Below, in pieces: positions 1 to 5,608 of a DNA stretch of 5,608 nucleotides (position 1 is its first letter; every line of letters begins with the position of its first letter). Location of the stretch: NCBI GenBank assembly GCA_020047885.1, contig JAIFNF010000031.1, positions 1-5,608 on the forward strand. The letters run 5' to 3'. The stretch is from Gammaproteobacteria bacterium. Its GTDB lineage: Bacteria; Pseudomonadota; Gammaproteobacteria; Competibacterales; Competibacteraceae. A program made the translations under genes and the position numbers. The notes under the pieces are model-generated. The model was given only the letters and a program-made list of their open reading frames with translations. It had not been told where the DNA came from and made no database searches.

Positions 1-339
1 GCAAAGGCGCTGATTGAGCAAAACCGGGTTGTGCTGAGTACGCAAGTGGTTAATGAAGTATGCAACAACCTGATTCGTAAAGCCGGCTATACCGAACCTG
101 AAATCCAGCAAACCATCCAGAATTGGGTGGCGGTTTATCCGATTCTCGATGTGACGCTCCCCATTATCCAGCAGGCTTCCGTGTTACGTGTAGCGTATTG
201 CCTGTCGTATTGGGATAGCCTTATTCTTGCTACAGCACAGAATGCTGGTTGTTCGGTCGTCTATTCAGAAGACATGCAGGATGGTTTGAGAATAGGCGGA
301 TTGACTCTCCGTAATCCATTCAAAGCCGGATCGTCATGA
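1..339 (+). CDS. PIN-domain ribonuclease (VapC-like toxin), 5' end outside the window
   Basis: The frame is open from base 1, so the gene starts before the window. A GTG at 31 lies inside the domain and is not a credible start. The 112 visible residues are the C-terminal part of a PIN domain. YWDSLILATA carries the third conserved acidic residue of the fold, and YSEDMQDG followed by RIGGLTLRNPF is the typical end of the family. PIN proteins of this kind are Mg2+-dependent single-strand RNases, usually the toxin of a type II toxin-antitoxin pair whose antitoxin gene lies just upstream. The N-terminal first catalytic Asp and any antitoxin are outside the window, so a complete TA system is inferred, not seen. 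The gene ends in TGA at 337-339 and is separated from the next gene by 193 bases with a palindromic repeat. It probably has no functional link to the protease genes downstream. The family call is secure; the toxin role is likely. Confidence 0.88.
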   Translation, partial: AKALIEQNRVVLSTQVVNEVCNNLIRKAGYTEPEIQQTIQNWVAVYPILDVTLPIIQQASVLRVAYCLSYWDSLILATAQNAGCSVVYSEDMQDGLRIGGLTLRNPFKAGSS

Positions 340-386
340 TCAAAGCGGTGTAACGGGTTCCCGCACGCCTGTATTCATTTTTCTAA

Positions 387-493
387 TCGTTCAATTCCCC
401 CTTTGGCAAAGAGGAGCCACAGGGGATGTTCTCCCCCCTTTGAAAAAGGGGGGCCGGGGGGGATTTCCCTTTGCCAAGGGTGGAACTGAACGA
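387..493. repeat. Palindromic G/C-tract repeat, copy 1, with terminal inverted repeats
   Basis: This element of about 107 bp fills much of the gap between the PIN gene and the first caspase gene. Its ends, 387-411 and 469-493, are imperfect inverted repeats matching at 22 of 25 positions by hand alignment. The centre holds a perfect hairpin at 433-453: six C and TTT, loop GAA, AAA and six G. The 36 nt at 431-466 recur exactly at 4907-4942 and, inverted, at 2088-2123. No protein is encoded and no target-site duplication is evident. It looks like a REP or MITE-like intergenic repeat, and the hairpin could also affect mRNA stability or read-through. The repeat itself is directly visible; its function is not. 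Confidence 0.85.
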
Positions 494-516
494 TGACACA
501 GGAACAACAGTAACTT

Positions 517-522
517 GGGGAG
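517..522 (+). promoter_or_regulatory. Ribosome binding site that fixes the ATG start at 533
   Basis: GGGGAG lies 10 nt before ATG 533. An in-frame TTG at 515 overlaps this motif and would put six unneeded residues before the signal peptide. The paralogue downstream has GGGAG at 4954-4958 with the same 10-nt spacer before ATG 4969, and both leaders start with CTTGGG. The conserved leader supports ATG 533 and rejects TTG 515. Confidence 0.8.
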
Positions 523-532
523 AGCGGAGACG

Positions 533-1999
533 ATGTTAAAAATCAAGCGGATGGGAAGCGTTGGCCTGTTGCTGGCGTTATTGATTGGGTTGAGCGGCTG
601 CGAAGCCACGGAGGCGGCGGAACGGGTGGCGCTGGTGGTGGGGAATAGTGAATACACCCATGCGCCGTCGTTGAGTAACCCGGAACGGGATGCAGCGGCG
701 ATTGCCAAGGCGCTGAAGGGTCTGGGTTTTGCCGTGACCGGGCCGTTATTGAACCAGAATAAGGCGCAGATGGACGCGGCGCTCAAAGCATTCGGGCGGC
801 GGTCGCAAGGGGCGACGGCGGCGGTGCTGTACTTTGGGGGGCATGGGGTCGAGGTGGGCGGGCGGAACTACCTGTTGCCGACCGATGTAACGCTGGAGCG
901 GGAACGGGATGTGGCGCTGGAAGGGGTGAGCCTGGAGGTGGTGGTGGATCAACTGGGCGGGGCGAGCGGCTACCGGCTGGTGATTCTGGACGCCTGCCGG
1001 GACAACCCGCTGGCGGCGCAGATGCAGCGGACGGATGGAACGCGGTCGACCTATCGGGGGCTGGCACCGATTGAAGTGTCAGGGCAGACGTATGTGGCGT
1101 ATGCGGCGCGGGCGGGTCAGAAGGCGAAAGATGGAACCGCGGGAGATCACAGTCCGTATGCGGCGGCGCTGCTGAAATACCTGAAAGAACCGTTGCCGCT
1201 GCCGAACCTGTTTGGGGCGGTGCGGGAAGAAGTGCGCCAGGCGACGAGTGGCGAGCAGGAACCGTGGTTGTATGGGGCATTTGGCCGGGAACCGATTTAT
1301 CTGGTCGGGGAAGCACCGGTTGCCGAACCGACGCCGGTTGCTGCGCCAACCCCTGCGCCGGTTGCTGCGCCAGTGGCACCGCTGCCGACTGTGGATCACG
1401 ATCTGATTGCGTGGCAATCGGCGGAGAAATGCGGGACGGCGGCGTGTTTCCGGGCGTATCTGAAGAAACATCCGCAAGGGCAATATGCGGAAATGGCGCG
1501 GGCGAGGTTGGAACCGGAAGCGGTGCCGGAGTCACGTCCGGTAGTGGCGACGACACCCACCGCACGGCCAGCAGCCAAACAACGCTTTACCGATGATGAC
1601 AATGGCACGGTCACCGACAACCAGACCGGGCTTATTTGGCTCAAGGATGCGAATTGCTTTGGCTCTAAAAACTGGTCAACGGCGATGGATTTGGCGAAGC
1701 GGTTGAAGCATGGGCAATGTGGACTTCGTGACGGATCGGTGGCCGGGCAGTGGCGGTTGCCCAGCAAAGAGGAGTGGGAAGCCTTGATCGATAAGGACGC
1801 CCGCGATCCACCATTGTCGGCGGAGCATCCCTTCACGAGCGTCCAACCTAGTTCTTACTGGTCATCAACGGCTGTCGTACGCTGGATCGGTAAAGCGTCC
1901 GGTGGCGCGTGGATCAGGTACCTTAACGGCGACGGCTTAGAATCGTCGATCGACAAAGACAATATAAACTACGTCTGGCCAGTGCGAAGTGGACGATGA
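533..1999 (+). CDS. Caspase-like (peptidase C14) lipoprotein with C-terminal DUF1566/Lcl-type domain
   Basis: The protein has 488 residues. A lipoprotein signal (basic start, hydrophobic core, lipobox LSGC with Cys23) predicts lipid anchoring. Glu follows Cys, so there is no Asp inner-membrane retention signal and outer-membrane sorting is likely. Residues ~31-262 are a bacterial caspase-like domain: RVALVVGNSEY opens it, YFGGHG gives catalytic His104, LVILDACRDNP gives catalytic Cys155, and SPYAAALLKYL with EPWLYGAFG closes it. A Pro/Ala linker (~263-287) follows. Then comes a helical module (~288-327), seen in other caspase-like proteins with the AYLKKHPQGQYAEMARARL pattern; here it has Cys300 and Cys305. 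Residues ~351-488 match DUF1566 (PF07603, the Lcl C-terminal family): RFTDDDNGTVTDNQTGLIWL, WRLP at 407-410, YWSS around 443 and a final YVWPVR. The likely role is a caspase-like protease in the envelope with a binding domain; substrate and cleavage preference are unknown. The 231-base gap to the DUF4384 gene holds a repeat, so co-transcription is plausible but unproven. Confidence 0.9.
   Translation: MLKIKRMGSVGLLLALLIGLSGCEATEAAERVALVVGNSEYTHAPSLSNPERDAAAIAKALKGLGFAVTGPLLNQNKAQMDAALKAFGRRSQGATAAVLYFGGHGVEVGGRNYLLPTDVTLERERDVALEGVSLEVVVDQLGGASGYRLVILDACRDNPLAAQMQRTDGTRSTYRGLAPIEVSGQTYVAYAARAGQKAKDGTAGDHSPYAAALLKYLKEPLPLPNLFGAVREEVRQATSGEQEPWLYGAFGREPIYLVGEAPVAEPTPVAAPTPAPVAAPVAPLPTVDHDLIAWQSAEKCGTAACFRAYLKKHPQGQYAEMARARLEPEAVPESRPVVATTPTARPAAKQRFTDDDNGTVTDNQTGLIWLKDANCFGSKNWSTAMDLAKRLKHGQCGLRDGSVAGQWRLPSKEEWEALIDKDARDPPLSAEHPFTSVQPSSYWSSTAVVRWIGKASGGAWIRYLNGDGLESSIDKDNINYVWPVRSGR
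1332..1372 (+). repeat. Short direct repeat coding for the Pro/Ala linker
   Basis: A 17-nt unit (CGCCGGTTGCTGCGCCA) at 1332-1348 recurs exactly at 1356-1372, a period of 24 nt. It encodes the PVAAP-type linker between the caspase-like and C-terminal parts. The in-frame 24-nt period could change linker length by slippage without breaking the reading frame. Confidence 0.75.
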
Positions 2000-2027
2000 G
2001 GGGCTTCGGTACTATTTGGCTCCACGC

Positions 2028-2128
2028 CGTTCAGTTCCCCCCTTTAGCAAAGGGGGGTGAGGGGGGATTTATCCTGCCGCCTGTGCGAAATCCCCCCCGG
2101 CCCCCCTTTTTCAAAGGGGGGAGGTGAA
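2028..2128. repeat. Palindromic G/C-tract repeat, copy 2, large inverted structure
   Basis: Two arms face each other around a unique spacer at about 2071-2087. The left arm (2028-2070) contains a perfect hairpin at 2037-2057: six C and TTT, loop AGC, AAA and six G. The right arm (2088-2128) contains one at 2101-2121 with loop TTC. The arms are also imperfectly complementary to each other, so a long cruciform or RNA stem is possible. Bases 2088-2123 are the exact reverse complement of the 36-nt core in copies 1 and 4. The rest of this gap (2000-2027 and 2129-2230) holds only the leader of the next gene, with no recognisable element. No T-run follows the stems, so a classical intrinsic terminator is not indicated. 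Confidence 0.85.
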
Positions 2129-2230
2129 TACGGGTAAAAAAATCGCAGCGAACCGTCAGAAAACCCGTCCCTGTCCGTCATCATTGAAGGTCAGTGCAAT
2201 TTATTTCATCCCACTTCGGAGATCGTTCTC

Positions 2231-2839
2231 ATGTTCCACCGCAACCGCTTCATTCCCCTGTTCACCCTGCTGGCGCTCACCGCCGCCAACCCCATCGTCG
2301 CCGCAGAAGATAGTTTTGAACCTGCCTTGCGAGTCGAACGCGATGATGGCCGCGACCCTGGCTCAGCCCAAGCTGGCAATTTCCAACTCCAGATCAGCGG
2401 TCCCAGTCAGCAATACCGCATGAAAGACCGGATTGAATTCCAGGTCTCCGGCAACCAGGATTTCTTTCTCTGGGCCTATACCGTCGATCAGAACGGTCAA
2501 GCCACCGTGCTGGTGCCTGGCCCGGCGCAATCCGGCAACAAATACGACGCCGGTCGCCGCTATCGGGTGCCGAATCCCGGCGTCAGCTTCTATGCCGACG
2601 AAACCGGCCCGCATCAGATCACGGTCGTGGCCACGACGCGCTGGTTCGACATCGACCGCTGGCTGCAACGGCACGCCCAAAAGAGCGGCGAACTGTTGGC
2701 GATCCCTGTCGCTGAACTGGAAAGCGCCTTCAGCGAAATGGGCGTGCAGATTGGCCGCGACCGGCCGGGTAGTGGCGGGGCGCAGCCGGATCGCCAGGAA
2801 GTGGTGGTGCGTTACCTTGGTTTCGACGTAACCCGCTAA
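2231..2839 (+). CDS. Secreted DUF4384 domain protein
   Basis: The protein has 202 residues. GGAG at 2218-2221, nine bases before the ATG, supports this start. A Sec signal peptide is clear: HRNR, a hydrophobic core, then VAA with likely cleavage after Ala25. After a short charged stretch, residues ~60-137 fit DUF4384 (PF14326): QYRMKDRIEFQVSG, then FFLWAYTVDQNGQATVLVPG, a YRVPNPG segment, and GPHQITVVATT. In this family the strands form a beta-sandwich-like domain, often fused to or encoded beside bacterial caspase-like proteins and kinases. No catalytic motif is visible, so a binding or accessory role is more likely than an enzymatic one. The last ~60 residues (WFDIDRWLQRHAQ onward) contain likely helices and end in a VVVRYLGFDV strand. 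There is no lipobox Cys, so the product should be soluble in the periplasm or exported. It may be a partner or substrate of the neighbouring proteases (inference). Its codons prefer C at third positions, unlike the caspase genes. Confidence 0.82.
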   Translation: MFHRNRFIPLFTLLALTAANPIVAAEDSFEPALRVERDDGRDPGSAQAGNFQLQISGPSQQYRMKDRIEFQVSGNQDFFLWAYTVDQNGQATVLVPGPAQSGNKYDAGRRYRVPNPGVSFYADETGPHQITVVATTRWFDIDRWLQRHAQKSGELLAIPVAELESAFSEMGVQIGRDRPGSGGAQPDRQEVVVRYLGFDVTR

Positions 2840-2857
2840 GGCAATGGCCTGAAATGA

Positions 2858-2945
2858 AATTCCCCCCTTAGCAAAGCGAGTTCTCACCCCTTTGCAAAAG
2901 GGGGAAACAACAAAACGGGTTCTCCCCCTTTGAAAAAGGAGGGAG
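2858..2945. repeat. Palindromic G/C-tract repeat, copy 3, degenerate
   Basis: Three related units lie in series between the DUF4384 gene and the subtilase gene: a decayed one at 2862-2880, a perfect 7-bp hairpin at 2887-2903 (CCCCTTT, loop GCA, AAAGGGG), and an imperfect hairpin at 2922-2945 with loop GAA and one bulged base. They are clearly related to the other three copies, but the exact 36-nt core is absent, so this copy has diverged or was built separately. The remaining bases up to 2999 form the short leader of the next gene and show no other feature. Confidence 0.8.
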
Positions 2946-2999
2946 ACCGGCCCGATTCGGTATGGCCGCTTCCATAACTCCCCTAAGCTGAAAGACTTT

Positions 3000-4883
3000 A
3001 TGAATAATCTCCCTCGCATATTTCCCCTGGTGTTGCTGGCAGCCTGGCCTGTGTCGGCTCCGGCAGTGGATGTTGGCGAACTGAAAGCGATCTATCTCCA
3101 GCAAACCGAGGCCAAGGGCTTTACCCCGCCACAAGCGCCTGATGATTTTGCCGCCGAGTTCGCCGAGTTCGCCGCCACTGGCGAATTCAAAGCCGTGATC
3201 GGTGCGCCCAAGGCTGACGGCGATCCCCATCTGAGTCCCCGGCTCAAACGGCTGATCGCCGCGCAGCAGGTCAAGGGCAACAGTGTGTTGCCGCAGGCAC
3301 TGGAAACGCTCGCCGCGCCGGTGACCACCGATGCCATTGGTTTGACCCTGCTGCCGGAATCGACTGCTGACAGCGAATCACTGCTGAAAAAAGTCCAGAG
3401 TTATGGCGGCAACGGCCTGATCGCTGACGCCACCGGTACGGTACTGGTGACGGTGCCCAACGATCAGTTGGCGGCGTTGCTCGACGCGACGCCGACCGGC
3501 TATATCGATCTCCAACCCCGTTACGAACCCTATTTTGGCGCGACCACCGGCGAAGGCGGGGCGATGATGCAGGTGCGCACCCTGCACGATGCTGGGGTCA
3601 AGGGTCAGGGCGTGACGGTGGCGGTGCTGGATATGGGGTTCAAAGGCTATTCCCAACTGGTCAGCGCCGGCGAACTGCCCAAAGCCCGCGCCACCCAGGC
3701 GTTTGGTCAGTATCCGTTTGAAGCCACGACCGTACACGGTACGGCCTGCGCCGAGATTGTGGCGGACATTGCGCCTGCCGCTGACCAGGTGCTGGCCCGC
3801 TTCGATGGCGGTCAGCAATCCTTGCAACAAGCATTGCACTGGCTGCGGCAGCAAAAGGCGGTGACGGTGGTTAATGCCTCGTGGGGCGCACACCTGCGGC
3901 GAATTGACGGGCTAGACGCCACTGATCAGGAAATTGACCGGTTCGTGAAGGAGACCGGTGTGGTGTGGGTCAACGCGGCGGGCAATGAGGCTGAACAGAC
4001 CTGGAGCGCGCCCGTGGCTGACCGTAACAACGATAGCTGGGTGGATGTCGCGCATGGCAAGGAATCCCGAAACTTTTTGATGGTGCAGGCTAAAGGTGCG
4101 TACTACATCCACATTCAATGGAATGACTGGGGTTCCTCGGTGCAGCCGACCGCGACCCAGGATTTGGACGCCTACCTGTTCGTCAAGCAGGGCGGGGAAA
4201 TGGTGTTGTGGGATCGGTCAGAGGTCGTGCAGAACGGCCGGCAGAACCCGGAAGAGGTGCTCAAGGGCGATTCGTTGCCCGGCGGGGTGGCGGCGCTGTT
4301 GATCAAGAAAAAGCGGGCGAATCGGGAGTTGCAAGTGCGGGTGGGTGTACCGCGTGGCGTGCAATTAACCCCGCACAGCCCGCCGTTCAGCCTGTCCAGC
4401 CCGGCCAGCGCCAGGCAAGCGCTGGCGGTGGGCGCGGTCGATGTGCGTTCCCGGCAATTGGCCTCCTACAGTTCCAACGGCCCGTCGTGGGATCGGCGGC
4501 TCAAGCCGGAAGTGTCGGCCCCGACCGGGGTGAGCAGTCAAGCCTATCGACTGGAGGGCGGTGATGGCCGGTTTCATGGCACCTCGGCAGCAGCCCCGCA
4601 TGTCGCCGGTTTTGCCGCACTGTTGGCCTCGGCCAAGGAAAAACTGCGTGGCTCAAACTTGCGGGCGGCGCTGGAGCGTTCCATCCAGCCGATGGGTCAG
4701 CCGCAGCCGAATAATGGTTATGGGCGTGGGTTGACCGTGGCCGGTAAGGTCGTCGCGCGTCCGGCGGAGATGCCGCCAAGCGATGAGTCACCGTCGGTAG
4801 AGAAACCACCGGCTGAGCAACCCTCCAGTGATGCGACCGGGCGGGTGCGGCGCAAACTCGATGAGTTGTTGCACAAACCCTGA
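3000..4883 (+). CDS. Secreted subtilisin-family (S8) serine protease
   Basis: The protein has 627 residues. A signal peptide with an APA cleavage site (after about Ala22) supports ATG 3000, although the ribosome binding site is weak (only an AAAG-like stretch nearby). Residues ~23-190 form an N-terminal region, probably a propeptide or chaperone-like part; I do not recognise its family. The S8 domain follows with all key residues: Asp211 in VAVLDMG, His246 in VHGTACAEIVADIAP, oxyanion Asn329 in NAAGNEAE and nucleophile Ser529 in HGTSAAAPHVAGFAALL. Between Asn329 and Ser529 there is an extra segment (~333-447) rich in beta-like stretches, with WNDWG and a TQDLDAYLFV motif. It resembles the beta-sandwich insert found in some bacterial subtilases. 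A Pro/Ser/Glu-rich tail (~590-612) and a basic end close the protein. It should be an active endopeptidase in the periplasm or outside the cell. Its place between two caspase-like genes and beside DUF4384 suggests maturation of, or by, those proteins (inference). Confidence 0.93.
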   Translation: MNNLPRIFPLVLLAAWPVSAPAVDVGELKAIYLQQTEAKGFTPPQAPDDFAAEFAEFAATGEFKAVIGAPKADGDPHLSPRLKRLIAAQQVKGNSVLPQALETLAAPVTTDAIGLTLLPESTADSESLLKKVQSYGGNGLIADATGTVLVTVPNDQLAALLDATPTGYIDLQPRYEPYFGATTGEGGAMMQVRTLHDAGVKGQGVTVAVLDMGFKGYSQLVSAGELPKARATQAFGQYPFEATTVHGTACAEIVADIAPAADQVLARFDGGQQSLQQALHWLRQQKAVTVVNASWGAHLRRIDGLDATDQEIDRFVKETGVVWVNAAGNEAEQTWSAPVADRNNDSWVDVAHGKESRNFLMVQAKGAYYIHIQWNDWGSSVQPTATQDLDAYLFVKQGGEMVLWDRSEVVQNGRQNPEEVLKGDSLPGGVAALLIKKKRANRELQVRVGVPRGVQLTPHSPPFSLSSPASARQALAVGAVDVRSRQLASYSSNGPSWDRRLKPEVSAPTGVSSQAYRLEGGDGRFHGTSAAAPHVAGFAALLASAKEKLRGSNLRAALERSIQPMGQPQPNNGYGRGLTVAGKVVARPAEMPPSDESPSVEKPPAEQPSSDATGRVRRKLDELLHKP

Positions 4884-4905
4884 TCCGGATTCCGTCTGGA
4901 TGGGG

Positions 4906-4943
4906 TCTCCCCCCTTTGAAAAAGGGGGGCCGGGGGGGATTTT
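4906..4943. repeat. Palindromic G/C-tract repeat, copy 4, core only
   Basis: Bases 4907-4942 are identical to 431-466 over all 36 nt and in the same direction. The hairpin is at 4909-4929 (six C and TTT, loop GAA, AAA and six G), followed by CC, seven G and ATTT. The outer arms present in copy 1 are missing. It lies 26 bases before the ATG of the second caspase gene, so nearly the whole 85-base gap is repeat plus ribosome binding site. That leaves little room for a separate promoter unless it lies in the repeat or in the subtilase gene. Confidence 0.85.
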
Positions 4944-4968
4944 CATTGACCTTGGGAGAGAAACCGAG

Positions 4969-5608
4969 ATGTTGCGAATGAATAAAATCGGAAGCTATGG
5001 CCTGATGCTGGCGTTACTGATTGGGTTAAGCGGCTGCGGTGCCACGGAGGCCGCGGAACGGGTAGCGCTGGTCATCGGGAACGGTCAGTACGATAACGCC
5101 GCTCGCTTGAGTAACCCGGAACGGGATGCACAGGCGATCTCCAAAACACTGAAGGATTTGGGGTTTAGCGTGACCGGGCCGCTGTTGAATCAGAGCAAGG
5201 TGCAAATGGACACGGCGCTCAAGCAGTTTGGGCGACAAGCGCAGAACGCGACGGCAGCGGTGGTGTATTTCTCCGGGCATGGAATGGAGTTGGGCGGGCA
5301 AAACTACCTGATTCCGAAAGATGCGGTGCTGGAACGGGAAAAGGATGTGTCGCTGGAAGCCGTGGCGCTGAACGTGGTGCTGGATCAGGTCAGCGGGGTG
5401 AATGGTTATCGGCTGGTGATTCTGGATGCCTGCCGGGATAACCCGCTGGCGAACAACATGGTGCGAACCAACGGCGCGAAAGCGGTTTATCGGGGCTTGG
5501 CACCGGTGGAGCCGGCTGGGCAGACCTATGTGGCGTATGCGGCGCGAGCCGGGCAACGGTCGCAAGATGGCGTGGCGGGCGGAAATAGCCCCTATGCGGC
5601 GGCGCTGC
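4969..5608 (+). CDS. Second caspase-like (peptidase C14) lipoprotein, 3' end outside the window
   Basis: The frame is open from ATG 4969 to the last base (213 complete codons) without a stop. GGGAG at 4954-4958, 10 nt upstream, supports the start. The signal peptide (MLRMNKIGSYGLMLALLIGL, then SGC) has a lipobox with Cys23, followed by Gly, so outer-membrane sorting is likely. The caspase-like domain opens with RVALVIGNGQY. YFSGHG gives catalytic His104 and LVILDACRDNP gives catalytic Cys155, the same residue numbers as in the first paralogue. The two proteins align without gaps over all 213 residues, with about 63 differences by hand count (roughly 70% identity). The visible part ends inside the domain at SPYAAAL, so the C-terminal architecture (DUF1566 or another domain) is unknown. 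It follows the subtilase gene by 85 bases and may be co-transcribed with it. Duplication of the upstream gene explains it best, since signal peptide and leader match too. Confidence 0.92.
   Translation, partial: MLRMNKIGSYGLMLALLIGLSGCGATEAAERVALVIGNGQYDNAARLSNPERDAQAISKTLKDLGFSVTGPLLNQSKVQMDTALKQFGRQAQNATAAVVYFSGHGMELGGQNYLIPKDAVLEREKDVSLEAVALNVVLDQVSGVNGYRLVILDACRDNPLANNMVRTNGAKAVYRGLAPVEPAGQTYVAYAARAGQRSQDGVAGGNSPYAAAL

Noticed and set aside
515..532. TTG at 515 as start of the first caspase gene
   Set aside because: It overlaps the ribosome binding site, adds residues ahead of a normal signal peptide and is not supported by the paralogue's leader.
783..1565. Long minus-strand open frame (260 codons) opposite the first caspase gene, with other antisense frames nearby
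   Set aside because: It is Pro/Ser/Arg-rich and low in complexity, as expected from the complement of a GC-rich gene, and has no recognisable domain. The + strand protein has clear motifs.
2101..2121. Intrinsic terminator between the first caspase gene and the DUF4384 gene
   Set aside because: The hairpin is strong but no T-run follows it on either strand; the same hairpin also lies directly upstream of start codons, so repeat is the better call.
2124..2423. Open frame of 99 codons overlapping the start of the DUF4384 gene
   Set aside because: It begins in the repeat, overlaps the DUF4384 signal peptide in another frame and shows no family pattern.
2140..2999. Sigma70-type promoters upstream of the DUF4384 and subtilase genes
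   Set aside because: Only weak hexamer-like matches (such as TTGAAG near 2184 and CATAAC near 2973) without a properly spaced partner; not enough to annotate.
387..4943. CRISPR array
   Set aside because: The repeats are far apart, vary in length and orientation, and are separated by genes, not by regular spacers.
5026..5565. Minus-strand open frame of 179 codons opposite the second caspase gene
   Set aside because: The + strand frame encodes a caspase-like domain with both catalytic residues and a lipobox, so the antisense frame is a shadow.

Overview
The window reads as a chromosomal stretch of a GC-rich Gram-negative bacterium. Lipoprotein and Sec signal peptides precede the envelope proteins, and every intergenic gap carries G/C-tract palindromes. 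That repeat style, with caspase-like, DUF1566 and DUF4384 proteins together, resembles sludge or sulfur-type gammaproteobacteria such as the Competibacter lineage. This taxonomic guess comes from memory and is weak; similar repeats also occur in cyanobacteria.

Layout, with all genes on the + strand: (1) 1-339, the C-terminal part of a PIN-domain (VapC-like) ribonuclease cut by the window edge. (2) 533-1999, a predicted lipoprotein with a caspase-like (peptidase C14) domain, a Pro/Ala linker, a short helical module and a C-terminal DUF1566/Lcl-type domain. (3) 2231-2839, a secreted DUF4384 protein. (4) 3000-4883, a secreted subtilisin-family (S8) serine protease with a complete catalytic set and an inserted domain. 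(5) 4969 to the right edge, a second caspase-like lipoprotein, about 70% identical to the first over the shared 213 residues by hand count. It has no stop codon before the window ends.

All four gaps between genes (340-532, 2000-2230, 2840-2999, 4884-4968) contain members of one palindromic repeat family. Three of them share an exact 36-nt core: direct copies just upstream of both caspase genes, and an inverted copy between the first caspase gene and the DUF4384 gene. Most of the noncoding DNA here is therefore repeat.

The four downstream genes look like one functional set: two caspase-like lipoproteins, a subtilase and a DUF4384 protein, all predicted to leave the cytoplasm. DUF4384 is known as a domain fused to, or encoded beside, bacterial caspase-like proteins, which supports a link. 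A proteolytic signalling or processing module in the cell envelope is my inference; no substrate or trigger can be read from the sequence. No tRNA, rRNA, CRISPR array or transposase gene was seen.
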